Below are positions 12,828 through 23,542 of a DNA stretch of 64,000 nt, one piece after another. The stretch comes from Gamarada debralockiae. Taxonomy: Eukaryota; Ascomycota; Leotiomycetes; Helotiales; Hyphodiscaceae. Numbering within the stretch: the first letter of the stretch is position 1; the number at the start of each line of letters is the position of its first letter. A program made the position numbers and the translations under genes. The stretch covers positions 62,001 through 126,000 of the forward strand of contig NXFV01001812.1 in assembly GCA_002803225.1 (NCBI GenBank). The letters are read 5' to 3'. The notes below the pieces were generated by a model. The model was not told the DNA's origin. It saw nothing but the letters and a program-made list of their open reading frames with translations, and ran no database searches.

Positions 12828-14231
12828 CTAAGCCTTCGGTCCCGTCGCGAAGCTGTTCATAAATTCTGCCAACTTCTCGGCTCCTTCCAATGAGATGGAA
12901 TTGTAGTTACTGGCTCGGATGCCCCCAACGCTTCTGTGGCCTTTCAGTCCCGTCAAGCCTTTCTCTGTTGCTTGCTTCAAGAATGCCTTCTCTGCCGAAT
13001 CTACACTCTCGCCCTATTTAGGAGTCAACATGGAATGCCAATAGAAGGGGATTATAGTGATGATCTTACATGCGTTACTCGGAAACAGACGTTCATTCTT
13101 GAGCGAACATTCTTGTCCGGAACAACTTTGTATGCCTCGGGATGTGCATCAAGTGCAGCGTAGATCAGCTTGGCTTTCTTCTCTGCTAATGCTTGCTGGC
13201 CGTCTACTTTGTCGGGGAAAGTAGCGAGGGATTTTTTGAGGACTTGGCCCGCAATGTATACACTGATTTATGTAAGTAAGGCTTATATATATATATGTGA
13301 AGGTGACCTACTCGAAGATGCTGAGTGTGTTGTACAGACTGTTGTTCTTGGCAATCGTCTCATATGAAAGAATAACCGGCCCAATTGGCAGGCCAAGCTT
13401 TCTCATCAGAGAAGGAGCTGGAGTGGCGACTGCAGGAGGAAGGAGAGATTTCTTCAGGACAACGACTGTGATACCGGTACTTCCAAGATTCTTTTGGGCC
13501 CCAAAGAAGATGAGAGAGAAATTCTTGATCGGTATCCGGCGTGAGAGGATGTTGGAAGACATATCCGCAACCACAATCGGTCCATCATCTCCAGCTGGTT
13601 CCAAGACTTTGGGGAAACCGGGGAACTCAACCCCATCCACTGTCTCGTTGTCGCAGTAGTAAACCATCGCCGCGTTCTTAGAAAGGTTCCAGTCCTTCTC
13701 ATCTGGAATCTTGCCAAACTTGCCATCGTTGACCTTCCGCCCGTCAACAACTACATTGACGTGTTCTGGACCAACTAATCGAGCTGCCTCCTGGCTAGCT
13801 TTCAATGACCATGATCCCGTAACCAGATAATCGATTTTCAGCTCCTCCTCGACAGCCTTCCGGAGTTCGGTGAGTATGACATCTTCTGGAATCTCCTTGC
13901 CTGCTCCAATGCCAGCTTCCTTCAAGATCTTTTGTCTTTTTCGTTCCACCCATACGCCCACCAGATTGTAGACTGTCGCTGAAAATTCTCCAGAACCACC
14001 GCCTTGCATGAAGAGAACCTCGTAGTCGTCAGGAATATCAAGATATTTGGCGAGATCCGCTTTGGCTTCTTGGACGATGTTTGAGGCGAGTTCAGAGCGA
14101 TGTGAGTGTTCCGCAAGACCCAAGCCAGTATCATTGTAATTGACCAATGACTTGGCGGCAGTTTCGAGGACTGTGGTGGGCAGCAGTGCAGGGCCCGCAC
14201 CGAAATATGTGATATCTGAGCGATTTGGCAT
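12828..14231 (-). CDS. SER1: Phosphoserine aminotransferase (serine biosynthesis)
   Basis: PLP enzyme that converts 3-phosphohydroxypyruvate and glutamate to O-phosphoserine and 2-oxoglutarate, the second step of L-serine synthesis. It may also act on the pyridoxine-branch substrate. Three exons (13312-14231, 13070-13262, 12828-13013) join in frame to 432 residues. Landmarks: the N-terminal FGAGPALLP, the [10 protein letters not shown] phosphate/PLP loop, [11 protein letters not shown], the Schiff-base lysine in FFGAQKNLG near residue 247, the C-terminal RMNVCFRV and the [14 protein letters not shown] substrate-binding segment. Fungal members carry an insert between the two halves, seen here around residues 100-130. 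All key residues are present, so it should be active. The first two introns of the model have standard donor and acceptor sites. Confidence 0.95.
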
Positions 14232-14911
14232 CTTGATGACTTATATGATTTTTGTCAGTCGGAGAGCTCGTAGTTATGGAGTTCGAAAGCAGAGGTAAGC
14301 GGAAAAGGAAAGAGATAACTTTTTATTGACAAATTTCTCGCCAGGCACGGCGTACAGATGACTCCTGTCAAAATGTTTGCTTCTGTACTCAGAACGACTT
14401 GCTTCCTAAGTGAACAGAGTCTTATAAAGAGCAACCACAAGGTCAATTGGAAGACTGATGAGAAGAAATATCAATGGCTTCACAGATATCTTGCCAATTT
14501 GTTCTTTGAACTCTCCGATTACGGACCCCGCGGTCGAATGGTCTTTCATGGAAAATGAGGATATTCTAGAAACGAACCAAAGACGAAGAAGAGGGACGCT
14601 TACAATTGTTGATATCGAATCTCTTTGTTCCCTTTTAAAGATGAAAATATCAAAGGGCAGACCTAAAAGGGTTCTTTGATGGGATGATGAGTCAAAGATA
14701 AAACTTGTTACCCCAGATTTTTTCAAGCCCTGGTGGGATGTTTAGCGCCAAAAATGCACCCCTGCCGGTGCCCAGCCTTGCCTATTGACCAACGAGACAC
14801 CTCACTCCATCTTCAGCCTCGCAGCAACACCATCCACTGAGCCTCTTCTTCTATCGCTGGAAATGCTCATACGGGCTTTATCAAGCGATTGAGGAGAGAG
14901 AAGCCATCGCA
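14232..14911. other. Divergent promoter between PSAT and SDR-like gene
   Basis: About 680 bases between two divergent starts. It holds pyrimidine-rich leader sequence near 14760-14850. No ORF of note. Confidence 0.4.
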
Positions 14912-16192
14912 ATGGCAGAGCGCAAGATGTCCGAGGCTTCGGCCGCGAAAATCCCTATTCCGGCTGCGTCATTTCGTGCGTCCCATTTACCCACTCTCTT
15001 CCTTCACTGACAATAGGGTCTTCAGCTACCCACAATTCACCCAGAGTATGGTTCATGACCTCCGCGCTCTCGCCCCTCATAGTGCGATTGATTAAACTCC
15101 TGCTCGCGCATGGCGACTACGTCGCAGCCGGTCTGCCGCCCCAGGAAGTCGAAGACGAGGATCGCTTCGCTGAGTTCAAGGAATTGATCAATGAATGTAA
15201 AAGCGAACGAAAGGATCGAGAGGGATGGAAGGATAGGATACGTGGTATACGGTGTGATGGGAGGATAATGGGACAATGTGGTGCCGCGGTGGCAGAAGCT
15301 GTGGAGGTTTTTGGACGGATTGATATCCTGCTGTGCTGTACATCGGAAGGTACATCCTCTCCCCGGCAATTCCCATATTAAAGGCTGCATGGCTGATGTG
15401 ACACTCACAGCGGTCGTCGGCACAGTCGAAGAGCTCTCCACCAATCTCTCAACCCAAAGCCTCGTCCGCGCCCAATTCGAAACCATCTTCTTCGGACAAG
15501 TAAACTTCATCAAAGCTACCCTTCCCCTTCTCCGCGAGAAGCACACCGGGCACATCATAATCTTGACCGGAATAACGGGGCACATCGGCACACCAGGTAT
15601 GCCCATGTACTGCGCGTCCACCTGGGCACTCGAAGGCTTCTGCGATAGCCTCGCATACGAGATCGCGCCGTTCAATATTAAGCTCACGATTGTGCAACCC
15701 AATAAGGAGATCGCTGTGTTGAGTAATAAGATTATTTTTGCGCCGCAGCTACCGCAGTATGAGAGTAGCAATAATCCAGCACCTGGACTGAGGGATATCC
15801 TTACGAATGTGGTGAATTTACACCCAGAGACGAGAATTTCGCCTGCGAAGGCTAAGAATAATATTATTTCGAGGTTTCCTAGGTTGCCTGGGGAAGCAAG
15901 AGATAGGCTGGTGCTGGAGACTGTACATGCGCTGACTGCCATTGGCGGCCATGAGAACCCACCTGCGAGACACATTGTTGGGTACGAGGGAGTTGCGAGT
16001 GTGAAGGAGAAGTTGAAGACTGTCAGCGAAGAGCTGGAAGACTTTGTGGAGGTCAGCTGCGCGGTGGATATCTTTAAGAGTGATGTGGGACAGGCTGCTC
16101 TGGCCGGAGGGAATGGTGAAGATGGCAATGTGAGTGGTGGTGCTGGGGGAAGTGTAAGTGGAAGTGGGAGTTTGCCGGGACCTTCGACATAA
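14912..16192 (+). CDS. SDR-like protein with degenerate motifs
   Basis: Exons 14912-14975, 15026-15349 and 15411-16192 give 389 residues; an alternative acceptor at 15016 would add three. The Rossmann layout of short-chain dehydrogenases is clear: RVWFMTSALSPLIVRLIKLLL for the first strand and helix, a helical insert, FGRIDILLCC for the NNAG region, GHIIILTGITGHIG for the serine strand, and YCASTWALEGFCDSLA for the active-site helix, then FNIKLTIVQP. The glycine-rich TGxxxGxG is replaced by TSALSPL, and the YxxxK lysine is Thr (YCAST). Either the protein uses NAD(P) in an unusual way or it is not a redox enzyme. The C-terminus is a Gly/Ser/Asp-rich tail. An acyl-chain, ketosteroid or ketosphinganine reductase relative is possible. 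It is divergent from PSAT and near the A-T-TE gene. Confidence 0.75.
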
Positions 16193-17212
16193 CCAGAGGC
16201 TTGGAGTGCTTTTCGAATATGGATTAACTGAGTTGTATTTTAGGCGATGAGAGGGATCTTGTAAGAACAATATTGAGACAGAAAAGTTAATCCAGTCCTC
16301 TTAGGTGGATAGTTCTATTCAACATTTCTGCAATCTCAATGTACAGTTGGTCGGGACGAGAATCCCTGCTGCTAATTCTTAAGACATTTTCTGCCAATTT
16401 GCAACTTTCTGAAAGGGGCATGGTCATTCTTTCGCAAAGCTATATACGAAATGGGGCCGTTGGCTGCTCGAGACCAGACTCCCTCGACTGCCTGATCTTC
16501 TTCCCCATCAACTCACATGTTACCCTTCCTTCTCCTCTTTTCAAATAAAACAAAGCAACTGAATACCTCTCAAAGACTCCGCTATAATTTCTGTCCCTCT
16601 CAACTTTCTAGAGTGCGACCTTGCTTTAGACTTGGGCTTCCATACAACATCAATCACAACACATCACACCTTAACTTCAACACGCCTCCTTAGAAGTTCA
16701 AATCTACGACAACCCACCTCATATTTACTGATGGCCTCAACTCAAGTCAGAGAATGAGTTCCAGTTGAGTGCATGGGAGGGAGAAGCGAAGAAAGATGAA
16801 GAACGAAATACCAAAGGTTATGAGCAATTTCATTCACTTTTACTTCTCGGCTGGTTCCATTACACTTCACTGACTCTATCTTCCCAGACGTCTCAGCTTC
16901 AACTCGAGACACTCCTCACATCATATTACCCAACTTCTCTACAAAGTTTCACTTCAACCTCGTCGAGGACAAAGATTACAAGCCAGAACCAACTTAACTT
17001 CAAGGTCAAAATCCCACCTTATTTTGGGAATTTTTCTCAGAGACACCGTGCATTGTGTTGCTTCATTTCGACCTTGGCCTCGACAAAAGACTTCCTGTTA
17101 GTGCTGCATCTGCAGGAGCTCATTCTTTCATTCTCGCTAAATTTCTACGTAAACTTTTGAGGGGCACAACCTGGCATCATGGCGATTCTTAAACACAACA
17201 GCAGCGACATTG
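16193..17212. other. Intergenic region with pyrimidine-rich leader
   Basis: The stretch 16550-17180 is TC/AC-rich in the way fungal 5' leaders are. It contains an open frame of 131 codons (16765-17160) with biased, low-complexity composition that I do not believe is a protein. Confidence 0.35.
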
Positions 17213-19180
17213 ATGTTTTGTGTCCAAAAACCTCCATTCGATGTTCCCGATCCTGCCTTTTTCGATGAATACTTCGAATTCTCAGAGCTCAGCAGTCCTG
17301 GCTTGACAGAGGGACTCGACCATTGCACGAGGTATATGACACCTGAAAATAGTATCTTTGCAATTTCTGTTGCTTTCAACAATAGGTATTCAGATGGCTA
17401 TGCAGGCATGTTTATCAGATTGTATGATCTGACTTCGAACACGATGCTGCACGAACAATTCGTGGCAAGATCGTCCCCAAGGGATAAGACAGAAGTTCTG
17501 ATTCAATCCATTCGAGACGCGGCTATTGACGGACAAAAGTAAAGGGCTCGACCGTTAAATTTTACGGACTCACGGTTGGTAGGTTTAGCTTCTTGCCCAT
17601 GAGAATATCTGAAAGGCTAATTGTTCTAGACAGTGCATTGACTCATGTTGCTGAAGGCAACCCTTTCGAGAAGGTTGGCTGCTTTAGGGTGGAGGTGGGA
17701 TGGTACAGGAAAGAAAACCCCTCCTGCTGGAGATGATGCTTCTCTCTCGAATATTGTGTCTCTAGCCGTGGAGGAGACGCTTAAAGACACCTTGGTTAAG
17801 GACCAAAAAAGCTGATAGAAGAAGTTTCATGCATTATGGCGTCAAGCATGGAATAAGGTACGATCTTATCTATCCTCGAAACTTCACTATTTCCAGGCAA
17901 GGTACTGGAGTCTTTCTTGGACCATTTGGAGCAGCAGTACCGTCAACTAATCTGGGACAGGATTAATTATACGAAATAATTTTCCAACCATAAGTCTGTC
18001 AACTTCATCTGTTGCAGTGCTGGTTAGTATACACTGTCAGATTTCAAGACAACTACTTATTACGGACTGCATATCTCGAGAAAGAAGGCCTAGTCAAAGC
18101 CAGTATTCCGCTTGAATGCTATCCTTGGGATCGCCTCGACAAATATCAACGCAAAACCTGCTTCGAGAAGCTCCAAGTAAGCTTTGACGTCCTCTGATGC
18201 ACTGAAATCTTGCTTTCACATTTGCTGACCTCTCGTGAAGGACTACGACAGAGCTCAAGTCCTGAAGCAAAGAATTGCGGCTGCTGGTCCAGATGCTGAC
18301 ATTAGGGCAATCACTGACGAATTTTATGCCTCGCCAGACCCAGCTATTGACTTCGCTCCTACGATATGACGCTCATGGTGTAAGCTATACGTGCCCGAGA
18401 GCAAGGTCCTGTTTGAAAAGTTGCAGGTATGTTGATATCTGGTGCCAATGGATGCGACGCTGACATCGATTCGAAGAAGCGCAGGAATGGCTGGGACAAA
18501 GGAGAGCCGCTCTTTTACCAGAAGCTGCTCTATCATCAGCTCCTGTTCAACCTCCTGCTCCAGACCCTGTTCAAACGAGACCCGTCTGGAACGCCCCACC
18601 TGCCATACCAACACCGGCATCAACCACATTGGCAATACCCCTGCCACCTCTTGATCCGAGAAACCTCCCATTCCTGCCAGCTGGACTAGCCCGAATCCCT
18701 CCTGTTCCGAGAAGCACATTGGCGATTGTTATCCCTGCAAAACCAGCAGCCGTTCAAACACCTGCCCGACCTCCAGTCCCTTATCCCAAAGAGCCCGTAC
18801 TCATTATCCTCGATGACGCGCCTCCTCGAGCCAGTAAACGCCCTGCCACCACCACTTCCATCAAGCAACCGTCAACAGCAAAGCCACCTTCAACAGTCAC
18901 CGACCATTCCACTTCTACTACAAGTGCCATCAGGGAGGAGTCAGGCACTCTGAGAGCAGAGAAGCCAATCAAGCTTGAGTCCGGGGCCTGTATCCAAGCC
19001 TTCTGCAATGACGAGGATGCAGAACTGGCCAGACTTGAGGAAGAATCCCGGCGACAGGAAGCAGAACTTGCGCAAGCACAGAGAATCGTTGGAATGATGC
19101 AGAAGAATAATGAGACGAGGGCGAGAATCGAGGCGTTGAAGGCTAAGAAGAATGGCAACGGCGGTGGCGGCTTCGTTTAA
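17213..19180 (+). pseudogene. Disrupted multi-exon gene; Pro-rich and coiled-coil C-terminus
   Basis: The first piece starts at the ATG at 17213 (MFCVQKPPFDVPD) and runs 110 codons. Coding continues in a shifted frame with KVKGSTVKFYGLTV, a good 53-base intron and DSALTHVAEGNPF. A coding-like run SNIVSLAVEETLKD is followed by in-frame TGA and TAG, then FHALWRQAWNK. Downstream, exons near 18015-18177 and 18241-18426 (split by a GTAAGC intron) share an FEKLQ ending and contain an in-frame TGA at 18367-18369. A last exon from 18485 or so encodes a Pro-rich region, a KPIKLES patch and a long charged coiled coil (ARLEEESRRQEAELAQAQ), ending at 19180. No family was recognised. At least three breaks remain after allowing for introns. 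The 3' part alone could still be expressed. Confidence 0.45.
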
Positions 19181-19512
19181 GTGGCACGAGTCATGGCGTT
19201 CTGGTTCACACGACCTCACTCCCTTCCCACAGGTCATTCTCCTTGTTAGTACACATACACGACCAAATTTCCTTCAGAATGTATTATCAGAACATATCAC
19301 GCACGCCACAGGGGTTCTTCCGTAGCTTTCATATTTCGTTACTTAGCTAATCTATCCGTCAATAAAAGGAGTCCATCACTCATAAATGTGTCTCTTAAAG
19401 CCGTCGCGAATCGTTCTGCCGATTTGAACCATTCGTCATCTCAAAGTTCCGAGTTCGTGAAAGTTTCAGTGTCGCACCGTCCCACGTCCACGTTCAGAAA
19501 ACGGTCCCCCAT

Positions 19513-22484
19513 TCATAGCTTCACCTCCTCCATATGCTCATGCCCTCCCGTCGTCTCCCCAACGCTCTTCTCATGCGTAATAGCATCTGCAGTCATCTCC
19601 TGCACCTGTGGCACCGGCTTACCACGCGGTCCCGTTGCTGGTCCAACATGTCCTGTCTCTTCATCGCCGAGCGCTTTGGCGATCTCGGTCACGCCGAAGA
19701 GATCGTCCATGCGCTCTAGACTCATGCCTTTGGTTTCGGGGATCAGGAACCAGACGAAGAAGAACATGGAGAAGCAGAAGGATCCGAAGATCTGAGGGTG
19801 GGGTGTTAGCGAGGATTGTGGGGAATGATTGGAAGAGAGGAGATAATGAGAAGAAGTTGGGGTGGGGAGGAATGGTGGGATGAAGCGGAGAGACGCGGGA
19901 GGAAGGAGAGGTGGCTTACGAAGTAGGTTCCGTATCCGGCGTTACCGACCGTTGCTAACCTGGGGCGGTGTTAGTTTGAGGAGGAGAAATGGGGTCATCA
20001 AGTTGCTGAAGGGGAGGTGGGAACGCACATGTGAGGAACTGCTTGGGCGCTAGATCACCGGGGAATCAGTAATTTTCTAATCAAGACTAATTTAAGTGCA
20101 AACGGAGTGAACTTCGATGCATGGAGAAAGAGCGGGAGTAAAAGGAGTACATGGGAGTAAACGTGAGTGAGAGCGGGAGGTAGAAAACAATGAGCCGATG
20201 TTCCTTACACGACAAAATTAAAGAGCCACTGGGTTGCTGCAAATGATCAGTATTGAGATTAACTAAGGGTTTCATATTCAATGGGAACATACCAGCTGCC
20301 AAAGCCACTGCTCGCTCCGTCAGCGAGAGTTTTCCCTAACATCAAAGGAGTTGTGCTCACCATTCATCGCTCTCAGTCGTGCAGTAGGTATCTCAGACAC
20401 AATAATCCAGCAACATGGGCCCCATCCAAACTGGAAGAAGGCGGCAAAGAGGAAGATGCACGTCAATGCAAAGTAGCCGACGGGAGGGATTGAGGCACCT
20501 GAGACGGGAGGATCAAATCGAACGTAGAAGCCGATGACGAACATCGCACAGCCTTGAGCAATCGAAGTCCAGAGGAGGGAGCGCCTTCTTCCCAGAGAAT
20601 CGGCTGCCACGAGGAGGAAACATGCGCAGCTTGAGAGAATCTGTTAGTTGAGCAATTGGAGGGTGTAGGTGGCATCAAGCTTACGTGACCATCTTAACAA
20701 TCCCGTACACTCCAGTCGCGAAGAGGCCTGTCTTGGGACCCTACTTGAGGTATCAGATGTTGTTCGTTTGAATCGTTAGCACAATATCGACGTGCTTACT
20801 TTGATACCCAAGTCCTGGAATATGGTGGGTGCGTAGTAGTTGATGGCATTTCTAGATAGCTGGTCAGACCACAGTAGGAGGGATGGTGGAAGGATTCTTA
20901 CGTTCCAGTCATCTGTTGACAAACCATAAGCCCGATCGAGATGAGGGCTCTGTTTCGGTTTCCTTTGATTGTCCACATCTCCCGCTGCAAATCCCAGAAA
21001 CCTGCTCCGCCGATGATACGACGCTGCCGCCCATCAGCACGTCAAATCTCTCCATAATCTCAGCGACGCCACAAACCTCATTTTCCAGTTGATCTGCCAT
21101 CTCTTCCAGCTCCATGCGAATGTACGGATGATCGGGTGGAAGACTTCCGAGCGTCAGTTCATCATGTTCAGGCACGAGTAGAATTGATAGCTCACTTGCT
21201 GACTTGAGAAAGTACAGCCGTCGCCCTCTCCCAGTTATCTTGTCTAGCCAGCCATCTGGGGGACTCGTTACAGAGGCAAAGGCCAGTGAACAGAGCGAGC
21301 GCAGGGAGACATTGTAGAGCAAGAGGAATCTGCCAAGTTGCATTCCCTTTCTGATTTGCGAGGGATCCCTGGACAGGGTGTTAGCAAGAGGACAGAGAAA
21401 GGAGCCGGGCGAAGGGCGCACACACGTAGTTGATCCAAAAGCTCAGCATTGTTCCTTATCATTGGTCAGCTGTGCAGTTCCTTAAGCATCGGGACCTCCT
21501 CAAGACGTACCAGCAGCGATAAAAAGTTGATACAGCCCCGTTAAACCACCTCGAATAGCTCGAGGAGCATTCTCGCTTACCTGTTTTCTGCTTTCAGCGG
21601 CTTCCAGATCATTCGAGGAGGGGTTGTACGTACGTAAAGCGGTGTAAGCATGCTTGCTGCGCCGACTCCGAAGCCAGCAACCAGTCGTCCAACATAGAGG
21701 GCAGATCTAAGCATTTAGTACTTAAAATATCGCCAGATCTGAGAAGGTACACACATATGGCCATCCGACGAGCACTGAATTATGACACCGAGGATAGTGA
21801 CACCAGATGCGATGAGGAGCGCAGGCTACTAAAGTAAGCGGGAGTTTGTCTTCGTGGAGGAAACATTCAACCTTTCGACCCCAGCGATCTGCAATGTAAT
21901 AAGCCAGAAGACTGCCGAAGAAGCAGCCAGCTTGGAGGGTTGACACGACTAAGGAAGGGAATCAGTAGGCGGGACTCGAGATGAGGGAAAGACGTACTGT
22001 TACTGAGCAACGTTGCCGCAGCCGGTTTAGATAAGTGATCGATGTGATATATTCTGCGAAGTTGTTAGTATGTTCAGTCGTTCGTCGTAAACAAACATAC
22101 TTCGTGAAAGCTGGCATAACTATGACACCTCCAATCGTACCAATATCTTCCAAAGATCAGCATTTTCCATTTTGTTCGAGGGTCTCAACATACCCCATCC
22201 AAAAAGCATGCCTCCGAAGCAAGCTATGAAGAGGTCAGCAGCGCTCAAGACCCGAAAGTCCTGCCAAGGCCATGTTTGGCCTCCAGAGACATACCACTGC
22301 ATGCCAAAGCAAATACACGCCATCCTGTCGCTCGGTCAGCTTCGTAGTCGGTCAATCGTTTGACAATTACCATAGATCTCAGAAGGGTCGCTATCAAGGC
22401 AAGTCAGTACATGCAAGAAGATTGAAGCAAGCAAACCCACTTCTTCATCGCCTCATTCTTCACGACGCGCTGTAGCAACCCCAT
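19513..22484 (-). CDS. MFS sugar transporter (sugar porter / quinate permease type)
   Basis: Twelve-helix importer of hexoses, uronates or quinate-like solutes at the plasma membrane. It is split into about a dozen small exons from the ATG at 22484 ([12 protein letters not shown]). The 5' joins were traced: exon 22441-22484, then [56 protein letters not shown] and [25 protein letters not shown], the last being the loop 2-3 signature. Later parts include the [14 protein letters not shown] helix 7, [11 protein letters not shown], the [18 protein letters not shown] loop and [16 protein letters not shown] after helix 12. The cytoplasmic tail is short. It lies about 1 kb downstream of the DUF2264 gene in the same orientation. 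The substrate is not determinable; the promoter element is described separately. Confidence 0.9.
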
Positions 22485-23542
22485 GTTTGCCACTTTGGTG
22501 CTTTGTGGCCTCGAATTCGTATGGTGTTCAGGTATTTCGAGCAACTTCAAATATTTTGCGAATGAAAAACGAAGCGAGTTGGCCAGAACTTTAACCTGTG
22601 CGGTGAGTACAATCACAAGGTCGTATCAGCTCCTCAAGTAACTACCCAGCCCACAGGACAGCTCCTCGTAATCGCAAGGGTACCCTCTCCCAAGAATATG
22701 GCAATCGCAGTTCGGCATACCGGTTGATCCCAGACCCTCCGGGTAAATTGTGCGGTTAAAGTTTGCCAAGCATTGCGCAGGCGGAGAAGGTCTCTTTAGG
22801 CACGATGCCCAGAAACATGGTAGAACTGATAGGTTTGGATGCTAGTTTGCACTTACACCTCCATCCAGATCATCCATTTGAGTCGGATTGAGCACGAGTA
22901 GTAGTGGCGGAGGTGCATCCACCGCGGGGGTTGATATGGAGCCCCGCATTGGAATGAAACCGGGGTAGCAGGTGAGCTGCATTTACCCGATGCCCGAGGG
23001 CTGCGCTAGGCTTTCATTGGTCCTGTCGAGCGGCGATTGAATCAGATACCGCTGCTCGAATGGAGTTCATTGATTTTGATAGGAGCTTAGGTGCAATTCT
23101 AGAAAGAGATTCTCAACTAAGAATAGAGCAATGATCTTGTTAGTACCAAGAGTACCAAGCATTTCGTTCTGGCCATGGGCGTCCATGAGAGGTGGAAAAT
23201 TCTATCCATTGATCCAGCCAAGGCGGAATAATGTTTGTCAGTGTGTTTATCAGATGAAATCTTCGATCTACCTTCTTACCCGTATATGGGGAATACCGCG
23301 AGTGAGAAAAGTAAGACGAGGCTGACAAAACCCCAAGCCAATGGCTGAAGCAAGGCCAAAATAGGAAATAGGTGCTGCGCTTATGGGAATAAGGGTGTAA
23401 TCTGAAGTGCAAATGTAATGTCGCACAAGCATTCTATCGTCACATGCAGCTGACATCTCACTGCACAATCCACTGTTGAGTGCATGCAGTTTTTGGGGGC
23501 AGTTTCGACAAGGCTTGACGCAAACCCTTTCAATCGCCAAGT
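22485..23542. other. Transporter upstream region
   Basis: Promoter of the MFS gene and 3' flank of the DUF2264 gene. Apart from the CreA-type cluster, no coding or RNA feature was recognised. Confidence 0.4.
22922..22962. promoter_or_regulatory. CreA-type site cluster in the transporter promoter
   Basis: CCGCGGGGGTTGAT at 22922-22935 is identical to a word in front of the DUF2264 gene. It includes GCGGGG, which fits the CreA/Mig1 consensus SYGGRG. An inverted copy, CCCCGC, lies at 22942-22947 and CCGGGG follows near 22960. The cluster is about 440 bases upstream of the transporter start. Close, paired sites are typical of functional CreA repression sites. The match is seen in the sequence; function is inferred. 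Confidence 0.5.

Noticed and set aside
13308..13659. Plus-strand 120-codon frame
   Set aside because: Antisense shadow of phosphoserine aminotransferase.
15037..16128. Minus-strand 363-codon frame opposite the SDR-like gene
   Set aside because: Antisense of a gene with clear SDR fold motifs and consistent introns; its translation shows no motif.
16765..17160. 131-codon frame, Ser/Thr/Leu-rich
   Set aside because: Low-complexity translation of a pyrimidine-rich leader; not protein-like.
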